From: Blepharisma japonicum
Taxonomy: Eukaryota > Ciliophora > Heterotrichea > Heterotrichida > Blepharismidae
Assembly: GCA_949751835.1 (NCBI GenBank)
Contig: CATKHK010000062.1
Coordinates: 186,001-250,000 of the forward strand
Length of the DNA stretch: 64,000 nt
Direction of reading: 5' to 3'
Shown: positions 51,985-62,784 of the stretch, one piece after another
How positions within the stretch are numbered: the first letter of the stretch is position 1
How the letters are laid out: each line of letters begins with the position of its first letter
The notes under the pieces: generated by a model
Databases searched by the model: none
What the model saw: the letters and a program-made list of their open reading frames with translations, nothing else
What the model was told of the DNA's origin: nothing
Made by a program: the position numbers and the translations under genes

Positions 51985-54576
51985 ATGGAACCTCACGAAG
52001 CACAAGACGATTTAGAAAGCGCAGATAGGCGCATGCGAATTGCTGAAAAAGAAATAGAGCAACTTGGGATTACACAAGGAGAGTTCGATAGCCTTGAAAA
52101 CGACTTCCAAACTGTCTTGCAAGACATCGCAGGAGATAAAACTTTGGAACGGTTTCGATTAGAATACGAGAAACTCCACAAGGCTCTCAAAACTTCTCAT
52201 GAAACTGAGAAAAAACTCATCAAAAGATGCAAAGAGCTTAACAGCGAAATTTCAGCCCATGCAGTTAAAGTTCAAATTGCCCTCAAATTAAGTCAAGAAG
52301 ACAACAACGCAATGGACCAAGTCAAGCAGGACGTTGAAAGAACATGAAAACTTGTTGACCAAACACGAGAAAGAGAAGAAACGCTAAAATCTCGCCTGTC
52401 TGATTTACGATTTGAACTTGCTGAGTTAACTCGCAGAATTGACGCTGATGAAACAGCCCCAGTTGAGCAGCAAGCTTTGCTTGAAGATTTAAAAAAACAA
52501 AAAGATGAAGCTTTAGAGGTAAATAACTTGAGAATCCAAACTTTGAAAGATTTAAGAAATTTAAATGCAGAATGTTTAAAGAAAAGGACAGATCTTGAAG
52601 ACTGTAAGAAGAATTTTGTGGATGATATAAATGAAGTTAAACAAGGAATTGATAAAGCAAACACAGATGCAGAAACTGAAGAAAAAAGGAAAAGAGACAT
52701 GGAAAAAAACCTTGAAGGGACAAAAAAAACATATGAGCAAATTCAAGATGAAGTGAAAAACAAGGAGGAACAAAAAGTGCAAATTAATAGAGAAATTGAT
52801 AATTTAAGAGCAAAGATACAGGATTTGAAAGATGAAAAGCAAAACATACAAGATAAAATAAAAACCGCAGAAAACTATAATGACAAACTAACTGAAGGGC
52901 TTAGGAACATAGAAGAAACCAACCAAAATTTGATAGGAGAGGGTCAAGCAAAAGAAACCGAAATAAAAAGAATCCAAGAAGAACTAAATAGAAAGCAGGC
53001 TGACAACCAAAGAGCGCACAAAGAAATTATCGTGATGCAGAAGAAAATAAAAACAGTTACCCAAGAAAAAACAGAAGTTGAGTATCAAAAAGACTTTGCG
53101 AAAAATAAACTTCAAGATCTAACAAATAGGAATACAGAGACGAGAAGAGAAAATGACGTGGATAAAAAAGCTATTGAAGCAATGATGAGAGAAATCAACA
53201 AAATGAATAAAGATTGCATTGACATGGAAGGCCTTGCAAGGCTTCAATCTGATGAAATTATTATGAAAAATAATGAGTTCAGGAAAATCAGCAACGAAGT
53301 AAAAGCAAGTAAAAAAGAAATCGCAAAACTCAAAGCTTTGATTTACCAACTTAAAAGGGACGAAGATAAATACTCTTTAGAAGCTTCAAATGCTTATTCA
53401 AAGTATATTCAGACCTTAGAACAAGTTAAATATAAGAATTCCATGATATCGCAGCTTCAAAGGGATAATCTAGATGCTGAAGCTAAGCTAAAGCAGCAAC
53501 AAAATTTATATGAAGCTGTAAGAAGTGATAGAAATATTTACTCAAAAACTCTTTTGGAGTCCAATGAAGAAATTGATGAACTAAGAAGGAAATACAAAAT
53601 TTTGCAACATCAGATCACAAAACTGAGGGAAGAAATTTCTTCAAAAAATAATCTCATTAGAGAGCAACGCCAAAGTCACAGTAACCTTGAAGAGGAAAAC
53701 AAAACAAATGAGCAAAAACAAAAAAGGCTCGAAGAAAAGAAAAAGGAAAAAGAAGGGTATATAAGAAATTATGAAAATCAGATATCAAAGCTTAAATATT
53801 ATATTGCTGAAGCTGAGCAAGAAAAGATGAAACAAAAAAAGGAGTATGAAATGGTTATTAATGATAGAGACATTTTAGGCACTCAGCTTATCAAGCGAAA
53901 TGAAGAATTAGCAAGCTTATATGAGAAAATCAAAATTCAGCAGTCAACACTAGCTAAAGGTGAGGTCCAATATCAAGAAAGAGTGATTGAAGCAACTTTG
54001 CTTAAAAATCAAATTGCAGGGCTTAAGCGCGAATATTTAATTGCTAAAAATCAGGTTTCAAGCACATCAGAGCTGAAAAAAGAAGTATATCGTCTCCAAA
54101 AAGACTTAATGATTGTAAGGACAAAAATTAAAGCCCTTTCTGAAGAACTTCAAAATCCTATGAATGTTCATAGATATCGTAAGCTTGAAGGAACTAATCC
54201 TGAAACATATGAGATGATAACGAAAATTCAAACTCTTCAGAGAAGGCTAATTGCAAAAACTGAAGAGGTGGCAGAAAAGGACTTTTTGATACAAGAAAAA
54301 GAAAAACTTTATATAGAACTGAAAAATATTTTAGCTCGACAGCCAAAGCCTGCAGTTGCAGAGCAACTTGGAGTTTATCAAGAAAATCTTAAAGAAAAGA
54401 CAAAGCAGATGAAAAATATGATTAATGAGCTCAATAATGCTCATGCACAAGTAAACAGGCATAGGTTTGAAATAGAGAGATTAAATAGAGATATAGCTGC
54501 GATGAAGGAGGTGTGGTTTGACCAGAGAAGAAAAGAAAAGAAACTGAAAACAATTGAAGAAGAAGCAGAAAATTAA
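51985..54576 (+). CDS. CFAP58: Cilia- and flagella-associated protein 58
   Basis: The product is 863 residues (human 872), read through TGA at 52345-52347. It is a coiled coil almost from end to end. The N-terminus LENDFQTVLQDIAGDKTLER and FRLEYEKLHKALKTSHETEK, the middle KLKQQQNLYEAVRSDRNIYS and the C-terminal ELASLYEKIKIQQSTLAKGE, LQNPMNVHRYRKLEGTNPET and IQEKEKLYIELKNILARQPK match CFAP58 (CCDC147) strongly. CFAP58 is needed for ciliary and flagellar motility and structure, and loss causes malformed sperm tails in mammals. No frame break other than the one TGA is seen. The gene has a weak Lys/Glu-biased composition as expected for a coiled coil. Confidence 0.96.
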
Positions 54577-55373
54577 TAATTTTAAATATGATTTTATAAA
54601 CGTTAGATACATAAATTTTTTGTACATAAATTAACAATCGACATTTTTTTTCAAAAGAATAAATGAATTTTTTTCTGCCTTATAGATTACTCTCTTAGCT
54701 TTAATAGTTTATTTTCATTAATTATTCAAAAAGTTCACTGCCAAGAGAAGATTTTACACTTAAACCTTAAGGCATATAGTTTATACCTAACGGTATGCGG
54801 ATAGTTAATTCCCAACAAATTGTTTTTTGATAACAAGATGTATCTCTTTGACATTGGAAACCTTTCTAGTCTTTATTTTTTAAATATAGCTATAATTATA
54901 AAAATTTTAGTTATGGGACATCAAATAGAATGAAATTAAATATTATCAAAAAAGGCTATTGAGTCAAGAGAGGATATTTAAACATAGTTATAATTTTTTT
55001 ATTTTATTATGTATAAATAGAAGAAATTAAATTACCAAAAAGGCTATTGCGCCAAGAGAAGATAGTTTTAACCTTACGGCATGTTGTTTTAGCCTTACGG
55101 CATCAACTCAGTTAATCTTTTGATTTGAAGTATCTCTTTAGCTTAGAGCCAACCTTAATAGGCTTAATTTTTTAAATATAGTTAATTTTTTTGAAATTTT
55201 GCTTATGGGATATTAAAAATTGAAAGAAATTGATTTTCTTAAGATCAGCTCTTTTGTGGAGTAAAAGCCTACACAATAAAATCGAAATATTCGCTTAAGA
55301 TTCTGTTCTTTTAGTGCCATGATTACATATTATTAAAGACGATGCTGAGTTTAGCAATATAAAATTAACATAT
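54577..55373. other. Intergenic stretch holding a diverged tandem repeat
   Basis: These 797 bp lie between the convergent CFAP58 and TTLL genes. No coding-like frame is visible. Most of the stretch is made of two diverged copies of a roughly 300-bp unit and a partial third copy (see the repeat entry). No tRNA or other known RNA was recognised. Confidence 0.6.
54724..55240. repeat. Diverged tandem repeat, about 300-bp unit
   Basis: Unit 1 (54741 to about 54960) and unit 2 (55052 to about 55233) share, in the same order, CCAAGAGAAGAT, two CCTTA(A/C)GGCAT-like words (54765, 54786; 55072, 55093), TATCTCTTT (54841; 55131), TTTTTTAAATATAG, TTATGGGA and GAAATT. Offsets are about 290-311 bp. A partial copy at 54951-54975 reads AAAAAGGCTATTGAGTCAAG, and AAAAGGCTATTGCGCCAAG recurs at 55037-55056. 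The shared words stand in otherwise freely changed AT-rich DNA, which suggests an old duplication with some conserved elements. Confidence 0.7.
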
Positions 55374-57236
55374 TTATTCAATTTGAGTCTTACTTGGATT
55401 TCTAGGTGGCTTCCTATATATAACTGCCGAGCCTCCTTGGCCTTTTCTATGAATTTTTCCAAATTTATTGCAAAGCAATGCATTATATGGTCTTTCTCGT
55501 TCAAAGAAATTTTTATAATTTATAGATATTTCTGAAGGAAAAATTCTCTCGAAGCCCCCTCTTCTTTTATACTCATAATTTGTTTCCTTTATAATCCCTT
55601 TTTCTTCGCGGCTATCAATATCTTTTAAGCTTTCGCTTGAATATGGCTTATTATCAAAATTCCAGCCTGCTTTTTTATTCTTTTTCTTATTTGACAATGT
55701 CATAAATTGTTCCATATAAGCAGCATAGTTTAAAGCTTTATTTTCGTTCGCCTTATCCCCGCCATTTCTTTGATCTGTTGGAACTACTCCAGCTAAAGTA
55801 AATAAATCAGCAATTAATTCACCTTTGATTTTTTGATCTATAGGTGCATCACAGTTAAGTGAAGGTGATAAATTTACTTCTAAAAGTCAAGGATTTAAAT
55901 TGTCATCAATTAATATGTCAAATCCTAGAAGCTCTATACAGTTATTTCTGTATGGAAGATGCATTTCGCAGGCTGAAAATACAATTCCTTCTATTGAAAG
56001 AATTGTTTTGATAGCAATATCTTTTATTTTATCCCAAATTTTGGTATCATCAATACCTTCTTGTTTAAAAAGTTTTCTCAAGGCTGTGTGGCTTCATTTG
56101 CTACCTTTTCCATCTTCTAAAGCATTAGTATTTTCTACAAAATTCGTAGAAAATTTGTTGACTGAATAGTTTGTCAAATACATAAATCTGCTTCCTTTGC
56201 CAGTTCCTTGGTATTTTTGTGTAGCAAAACGGACTAATCCATCTTTGTATATATAAATTCTTAAAGGATTGAAGCATGTAATGGCAATATAAACCCTCAA
56301 GTCAAACTTCAACCCTTGTATTAATAAAGGGTTATCAATATATTGTGATATCACATGCCCTGATTTTGGAATTTCACTGAATTTTGAGGCTAAAAATATT
56401 CCTTTTCCTTGGCTACTAGCACTTGGCTTTACAATCCAAACTGTATCTTCATTTGCCATTTCAAATTCAAGCTGTCCTGCATCTTGAGGTACAATAAATG
56501 TTTTTGGTACAAAATCATAAGCTTTTGTCCCATAAAGGACTTGCATTTTTGCTAAATTTTTATACATCAAGTCTTTTCTGGTAATTTCATAACTTCTTGG
56601 GAAGTGATTTACTTTTTGATATTTTGATAGTGCTTGATAAACATTCATTTTAATCGGCCCTCCATGCCACATAATAGTTCAATTATTTTTATTCGGTGGA
56701 GCTTCTACAAATCCATTATCTTCCAGTGTATACCTAATTAGTTTGACATCTGAATGCATCATCCTGAAAAAATAATTAGTTTCGTGATTTAATTTTGGCT
56801 GGATATTCATAGGATCAATATAAGGCCTAAACACCAAAAATCTTTTTCCTTTAATCCAAGTACCCACACCAGTTTCATTTTTGATATCATTTTCATCCCT
56901 TTTAGTAAAATGCCTCATTCACAGTATAGGAGCTCCAGTTTTTCCAGTAGTGACTGTTTTTTTGAATTCTTCGTCTTCAACTTTATAAAATTCATTGATA
57001 TTTTGGATGACGGAGTCAGGAAGATCTTCTTCCTCTTCATCAAGCTTCACATCAATTGATTTTTCAGTTTTTACTTGCACCTGGGATTTTTGTGGAGGTA
57101 ATGAATGAGACTGGCGACTTCGAATGTTGTTTGGGGAAGGTTTAGAGTTTCGAATACGAAATCGAGCTTGAGTAGATGAGACTGGAGTTGTCTTTGGATT
57201 TAAAATACTTATGATGTTGTCTAACTCTGGGTCCAT
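55374..57236 (-). CDS. Tubulin polyglutamylase/tyrosine-ligase-like protein (TTLL4/5-type)
   Basis: The product is 620 residues, assembled through five in-frame TGA codons, including the Trp in PPNKNNWTIMWHGG and in LNPWLLEVNLSPSL. The catalytic TTL domain spans about residues 170-460: KVNHFPRSYEITRKDLMYKN, FIVPQDAGQL, VWIVKPSASSQGKGIFL (ATP-binding Lys), QYIDNPLLIQGLKFDLRVYI, IYKDGLVRFATQKY, LTNYSVNKFS, IWDKIKDIAIKTI and ELLGFDILIDDNLNPW with LLEVNLSPSL. The wording is closest to TTLL4/5 glutamylases, which add glutamate side chains to tubulin in axonemes. The N-terminal 110 residues are acidic and disordered. The C-terminal 150 residues are basic. Five TGA codons make it invisible under the standard code. 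Confidence 0.94.
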
Positions 57237-57344
57237 TTATTATGATTGTTAAAAAAGTTATAGAAGGCTTTAAAAAATTTATAAGTTAGTGATTGGAGTT
57301 GTGGACAGATTTAGCGTAGAAAGCGTATATGTGAGAAAAAAGTA

Positions 57345-57773
57345 TTAAATTTTTAATTTTTGGAATAATTTTTGAAGTTCTTCTGTAACAGGACTTGTAT
57401 CAATATTTTGAGGTTTTGCTTCTTGAATCTCTTCTTGGAATTCTTTTAATGCAAAAGAATACCCATCAGGTGATTTTAAATATACAACTTTTCCACTTTC
57501 AGAGTTTACAGGCTCGCCATCCTTTATTGCCCCGTATTTAATTACATTAGCAAGTGTTTCATCAAAATTTCGTTTTTCAAATAAAAGTACTGGATTAAAC
57601 CCAGAGTTGCAATAAGCTATTGAATCTGTGTGTCTAAGCATGATCATATTCCCTTTCTCATCGTGAAATTCTGCAAATGCTTCAGAAAGATGCTGACATT
57701 TCAGTCCAAGGGCATCTGTATAAAATCCAGTACTTCTCATTATGTTAGTTGTAAAGATAATCACTCCTTTCAT
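57345..57773 (-). CDS. VOC-superfamily (glyoxalase-like) protein
   Basis: The product is 142 residues. It has one pair of the beta-alpha-beta-beta-beta units of the vicinal-oxygen-chelate fold: VIIFTTNIMRSTGFYTDALG (strand, then helix with the FY-x-DALGL motif), AEFHDEKGNMIMLRH, then PVLLFEKRNFDETLANVIKY, and GKVVYLKSPDGYSFALKEFQ at the end, with the usual DPDG/SPDG turn. Family members include glyoxalase I, dioxygenases and resistance proteins, so the reaction cannot be told. Some metal ligands may be present (His in FAEFHDEK, Glu in LKEF), but this is uncertain. The C-terminal 25 residues are a polar tail. Confidence 0.82.
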   Translation of the reverse strand: MKGVIIFTTNIMRSTGFYTDALGLKCQHLSEAFAEFHDEKGNMIMLRHTDSIAYCNSGFNPVLLFEKRNFDETLANVIKYGAIKDGEPVNSESGKVVYLKSPDGYSFALKEFQEEIQEAKPQNIDTSPVTEELQKLFQKLKI

Positions 57774-58301
57774 TTATTATAGTTTATAATTTTAACTGAG
57801 AAGTTATAATAAAGATGACTAGCATAAATGCTTTTAGCCAAAGTCATAAATTATAGTCTTAACTCAATCAAGATTTTTAGTACAAAAAAATTAAAAAAAT
57901 ATTTTTGCTTAAAAATATTGCTTTTCCCAAAAAATTAACAATTTTATTTCCTAGAAAGATAAATTCAATTTAAAATGATAGTTATATAATTTTCATTTAA
58001 ATTAATTATGATATGTAAATGGAAATTTGTTGTTAAAATGCGCCATCTTCTTATTCATATTTTGTAATTTTCTATATTTTTACGCTTTCCCAAATCATTC
58101 TATGATGCACTTTTCTATCCATTTCGTATTTCATCCTATCAGACTTAAGTTTTCCCAATTTCCTATTCCCAAAAAGGTTTTAGCCATTAAACTTCCATTT
58201 AATTCTTATTTTATTGTTTATTTTCTATTAATTAATGACTAATAATGGTCACAAGATTTCTCCATTAAAAACTATTTCATCTAAAATTTTTATTGTATTG
58301 A
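57774..58301. other. AT-rich intergenic stretch
   Basis: These 528 bp hold the promoter of the VOC gene and the 3' flank of the RING-H2 gene. A plus-strand frame at 58027-58242 begins with TTG and codes mostly Phe, Ile and Leu, and a 35-codon minus-strand frame at 58080-58187 contains two TGA; both look like chance. No RNA gene or repeat is seen. Confidence 0.5.
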
Positions 58302-58712
58302 TTATCTTACCACTGGCTTCTTATCCAAAGGGCACAAACACTTACTCTTGAGTCATTTATCAATACAAGTCTTATGAAAAATATGCTTGCAAGGCAGTTC
58401 CCTAACAATTTCATCTTGCTCAAGTTCATGCAAACAAATTGCACACTCTTTCTTCGTCCTTCGCAATTGCAGGGAACCTGGAGTTGACTTTTCAAGTTGG
58501 TACAAAAACCCTGGCCATTTCAATTCTTCGAGAGAATTTAATTGTTCTGACGTGATCCCATGAATTGCTTCTCGTCTTTGGTCTTGCTGGAGAATTTGCA
58601 CATAAATATTGACTGCATCTTCTATGTTTACATTTCTATTCTCTCCGTATATAAACAGCTGGCCGGTGCTCAATGAGATCATTGCATCTGTTATAGTTCC
58701 TCTATTAAACAT
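58302..58712 (-). CDS. RING-H2 finger protein, probable E3 ubiquitin ligase
   Basis: The product is 136 residues, read through TGA at 58353-58355. The C-terminal RING-H2 is complete only with that read-through: CAICLHELEQDEIVRELPCK, HIFHKTCIDKW, LKSKCLCPLDKKPVVR, with ligands C-x2-C, C-x-H-x2-H-x2-C and C-x1-2-C-P. The Trp encoded by TGA is the conserved Trp after the third Cys pair (CIxxW) that contacts E2 enzymes. The N-terminal 85 residues are mostly polar (AVNIYVQILQQDQRREAIHG) with no membrane segment. It is likely a small cytosolic ubiquitin ligase; the target is unknown. Confidence 0.88.
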
Positions 58713-58879
58713 TTTTACTATAAATTCTTAATTTTGATTAATTAAATATGATTTCAGCCAATCCCAGCAGATCAAGTAAATCTTAGAGGATAGAGTGCAG
58801 CACATTAAAATCTAATTTATTATAAAATAGTTGGTAAACTTAATTGATATTTTTTTATATTGATGCATTATGCACAAAA

Positions 58880-59563
58880 TTACGTGAAATCAACACTATA
58901 CGAGCGGTCGGGACGGTTTCCAGCATGATTCATGTCTCCTTGAAATGACATGCTCCTTTCCAGCTTTGTTTCATTTTGTTCTTTAATTTTAAGTCTAGCA
59001 AAAGCTTCAAGCTTTTTTACAGATCTGACTTCAGTTATGCAATTTTTACAAATAATTTGTTTGGATTTATAGCCCATTATTTCGAGATTGGCTTTATAGT
59101 GAGTGCATTTTTTACATAAAATATTTCCGCAAAATCTACAATAATTCGATCTTCTATCGTTTTGTATCTTTTGAGAACAAATTTGGCACTTTTCTAATAT
59201 TTTCACGTTAGGTCTTTTTGAAACTCTTAACGCGTAAACTCACTCTGCCATATCGCACAGCTTCTGAGCCCTTATTCTCCAAAATGTGATAGCACTATCC
59301 CTAATAATTATAATAATAAATTCTCTTAGCTGAGGATCCTGAACTGATACAAAAGTATGCTGGCTCATATTAATTGATGAATCAATTTTTTCATTGGTGT
59401 AGCATTGGAGAATTCCTTGGCTTAATTTTAATTTAATTGGTTGCCAAAATCAGCAAGGACTTGTATGACCTTGTTTCATAGTGTATCTATAAAATTGACC
59501 ATGAAAATCCTTTGCTTTGATTTCATCAGTTAATTGAATTTCTTTTGAATAATTGATTCCCAT
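58880..59563 (-). CDS. PH-FYVE-like zinc finger protein
   Basis: The product is 227 residues, read through TGA in SPCWFWQP and MAEWVYALR. Residues about 15-120 look like a pleckstrin-homology domain: FHGQFYRYTM, WFWQPIKLKLSQGILQCYTN, then strands and the closing helix AQKLCDMAEWVYALRVSKR with the single conserved Trp, encoded by TGA. Residues 124-175 are a FYVE-type double zinc finger: CQICSQKI, NYCRFCGNILCKKC, IICKNC, with eight Cys ligands, though the basic R(R)HHC motif is weakened to RSNYC. FYVE domains bind phosphatidylinositol 3-phosphate on endosomes. The N-terminus MGINYS fits N-myristoylation. The tail is Arg/Ser-rich. It is likely endosomal. Confidence 0.8.
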
Positions 59564-59660
59564 ATTTAATTATAATTTCAACTATTTTTAGTTTTGCTGT
59601 TTTATCAGATTCTATAGATAATCTCTAAAAATGATTTAGTGTTATAATTCAGAGACTAAA

Positions 59661-61076
59661 ATGAGTTTTCCAGTGAAAAGGGAGTGATTGATTAGTTCAC
59701 AATCAGATGAAATCAGGGATCATTATAAATTCACGAGCACAACACTTGGAGAAGGGTCTTATGGGTTTGTGAAGATAGCTACAAGAATAACAGACAGCTC
59801 TAAAGTTGCTGTAAAAATTATTCCTAAAAAGAAAATTAAAAGACCAGAATTACTCACACGTGAAATTGAGATAATGAAGACAGTGGATCATCCAAATATA
59901 GTCAAGCTATTTGAAACATTTGAAGATTCCAGGTTTATTTATCTTCCAATGGAACTATGTGAAGGAGGTGAGCTCTTTGACCGAATCATTAATGAAGGCC
60001 ACTTTTCAGAAAAAAAGGCTTCGTTTACATTTCTGTTTATGCTTTCAGCTGTAGCTTATTTACATAGCAGAGACATAGTTCACAGAGACCTTAAACCAGA
60101 AAACTTCTTGTATGAAACGAAAGACCCAGATTCAAAGCTAAAACTCATAGATTTCGGACTATCAAAAATGACTGGAAAAAACAAAGATCTCACAACAAAA
60201 ACTGGAACATGCTATTATGTGTCTCCTGAAACGTTATCTGGGCATTATAATGAAAAATGTGACGAATGAAGCTTAGGAGTTATTTTATATATGATGCTTT
60301 CTGGTTATCCTCCATTTGATGGTGAAAGCGATACCGAAGTGCTTCATAGCGTGAGAAATAATCAATTGGAATTTGATGGCGCTGTATGAGACGATGTTTC
60401 TCCAGGAGCAAAAGATTTAATAAGAAAATTACTTGATAGAAATACAGAGACAAGAATAACTGCTCAAGAAGCATTAGGACACGCTTGGCTACTGCAAAAT
60501 GAAGAATGTGCTTATCAGCCTCTATCACTTGATGTCCAGCAATTAAGAAGCTATCGCAATTCAAATAAGTTCAAAAAAACTGTTCTAAATTATATCGCTA
60601 CTCAATGCTCGCCAAGAGAATTAGAAGGGATGATTGATGTATTCAGGCAGCTAGATACAAACCATGATGGGAAATTAACATTATTAGAATTGCAAAACTC
60701 CATTCTCTCATCAGAGGTAAGCATACCCGAGCTCGAAGAATTAATTATTTCTATTGACACTGATGGGTCAGGTACTATAGATTTAACTGAATTCTTAGCA
60801 GCTATGATGGACAAAAGGGTATATTTAAGCCAAGAAAAATTATGAAATGCATTTAAGAGATTTGATATCAATGGAAGTGGAAAAATAACTGCCCATGAGC
60901 TGAGAGAAGTCATGGATCAAGAGCACTTGATAGCAAATCCTGAGATTTGGCACGAAATAGTGCAAGAAGTGGATGCTGATGGAGATGAAGAAATCAGCTA
61001 TGACGATTTTGTGAAAATGATGGAAAGAACTTCATTGGAAACTGCAGAAGTGGTTAGAAAAAGCTTGACCCTTTAA
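59661..61076 (+). CDS. Calcium-dependent protein kinase (CDPK)
   Basis: The product is 471 residues, with TGA Trp codons in KREWLISS, KCDEWSLG, GAVWDDVS and EKLWNAFK. The kinase domain (about 25-280) has LGEGSYGFV, VAVKII, HRDLKPENFL, DFGLSK and GTCYYVSPETL. A junction helix follows, then four EF-hands with loops DTNHDGKLTLLE, DTDGSGTIDLTE, DINGSGKITAHE and DADGDEEISYDD, all with good calcium ligands. CDPKs are single-chain kinases freed from autoinhibition by calcium and are abundant in ciliates, plants and apicomplexans. The N-terminus MSFPVKREW lacks Gly2, so no myristoylation is expected, unlike many family members. The ATG at 59661 is the first in frame. Confidence 0.96.
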
Positions 61077-61145
61077 TTTAGAACTTTATTCAGTAATTAA
61101 CCTATTAAAATATATTGAAGAGAATAATAATATTTATTAAAGCAA

Positions 61146-62675
61146 TTAGCGAGTTATACCAGATAATTCATAAATGAGGGTTTTCGAATAGTTCACTCTT
61201 TCACAAAGTTGAATGAAAAAATTAGTTGGAATAGTAGCTTCAACTGTAGTCAAGCATTCAACACACTGAGATTTTTTACAAAATTTACACAAAAAATGAC
61301 CGCATGGGATTATAATTTTGGCTTCTGAAAGAGGTTCCAAGCAGCTCATGCACAAAATTGATCGCTCTATCATGTCAATTGCATTATTGAATTTTTTCAT
61401 AGAGTCTTTTATCCTTATGCTTTGCTCAAGAGCTTCTTCAGTATTTTTTAGCTTTGAGCAGAATCTTTCTGCTTCACCTTGATATTGCTGGCATGATTCT
61501 ATTTATTAGTTACCTTGAAGGTCTTTATTTGCTTTTTCATAATATTTCACTTTTTCTTCCAAGTCATTTATTATTGTTTTATATTCGTCTTTTATTTTAT
61601 TTAATTCAGAGTCTCGGTAATTGATATATTTGTTAGAAATTTCTGTTAGTGTAGTAACCTCATTAGAAAGCCTTAGGTTTTCTGACTCTAAAGCCGAAGA
61701 TTTAGATTTTGCATAATCTAAATATTTGCTAAGATTTATATTTTCTTCGGTAAGTTTACTATTCTCTGACTCTAAATCTGAAATTTGACTATCTTGGGTC
61801 TCGATTTTCTTTATTATATCTCTACTGTTAGACTCTGCCTTTTCTTTTTCAAATACATATTCTTCTATTTTGTCTTGAAACTCTTTTATTTTTGATTTTA
61901 ATTGTTCATTTTCAATCATATATTCATTGTTTTCTAAGCTATGCTTTGCTCTGGATTGAATTTCTTTTACATTTTGAAGCTCATTTTGAAGGCTAAATTT
62001 CTCATCCGCTATTTTCCTATATAATATTTACTCTTTTTCTGACTTAAGCACACTATTTTCCTGTGCTAATCTTTTGAGTTCTTTGTTAAGCCTTCTGAAA
62101 TCATTTGATTCTTGTCCAGAAGCAATTTCAATTATTTTAATTTTCTTTTCCAATTCTTCAATATAAGAGTTTCTATTTATTATATCCCCTTCTAATTTCT
62201 TAATAACTTTCTCCTTTTCCTCCACTTTTTGCTTTATTTGATTTTTATTTTTTTTAGCTTTTTCAATTATTTCGTTATTTTCTTGTATTTTCGCTTGAAG
62301 ATTTGCTATTTCAATTTCTTTCTTTTCTTTATCAAATTCTTGAATTCTTAATTCTTGGAGTTTTTGAATTTCCATGTCCCGTTTCAGGATTTCTTCATTC
62401 ATCTTCGTTTCAAGCAATTCTATATGATTTTTATACATAATGACTTGCTCTTCAATATTTCTTAATTTATTTAGTTCATCCCTTTCTAATTTTCATTGCT
62501 TTGCAATTTCTGCAAGATTTGCTTGAAGGTTTGATATTTTTATATCTCGATCTCTGAGCATCTCTTTCATTTCATTAACTTTGTTTCTTAGAAGGTCTAA
62601 AATTTGTCGATCATCGAGATTCGATACCTGCAAATGGCCATTAACTTTTTCAAGACGTGGTGGATTTCTACTCAT
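61146..62675 (-). CDS. Coiled-coil protein with a C-terminal RING-like finger
   Basis: The coding sequence is 61146-61498, 61514-62016 and 62032-62675, giving 499 residues, read through TGA at 62493-62495. It is a coiled coil from about residue 15 to 420 (LLETKMNEEILKRDMEIQKL; EKKIKIIEIASGQE; ENSKLTEENINLSKYLDYAK). The end carries a RING-like finger, CMSCLEPLSEAKIIIPCGHF, LCKFCKKSQCVEC, with C-x2-C, C-x-H, C-x2-C and C-x2-C ligands. Both introns are 15 nt and each would leave TAA in frame if retained. The layout resembles the BRE1 and other coiled-coil RING ligases that act as dimers, but the coil is too plain to name one. Confidence 0.85.
61499..61513 (-). other. 15-nt intron, second in the RING/coiled-coil gene
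   Basis: GTAACTAATAAATAG on the minus strand. Removal joins KDLQ to ESCQQYQGEAE; retention gives two TAA codons. Confidence 0.88.
62017..62031 (-). other. 15-nt intron, first in the RING/coiled-coil gene
   Basis: GTAAATATTATATAG on the minus strand. Removal joins VLKSEKE to KIADEKFSLQ; retention gives TAA. Confidence 0.88.
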
Positions 62676-62784
62676 TTGTTCCTTCTTAAAATGCCTTTTC
62701 TATCATACTTAAATTTCGTATTTTTTATGACTCTTAATTTCAATATATTAATAAAGGAAATCTTAATCTGAAAGTTTTAATAGA

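Noticed and set aside
55374-57236. Four or five short genes or a broken TTLL pseudogene
   Set aside because: All breaks are TGA in one frame at positions compatible with Trp, so the gene is whole.
58080-58187. 35-codon minus-strand frame with ATG and two TGA
   Set aside because: Short, isolated and of odd composition; expected by chance when TGA is sense.
58027-58242. 71-codon hydrophobic plus-strand frame
   Set aside because: Starts with TTG, not ATG, and codes mostly Phe, Ile and Leu from AT-rich DNA.
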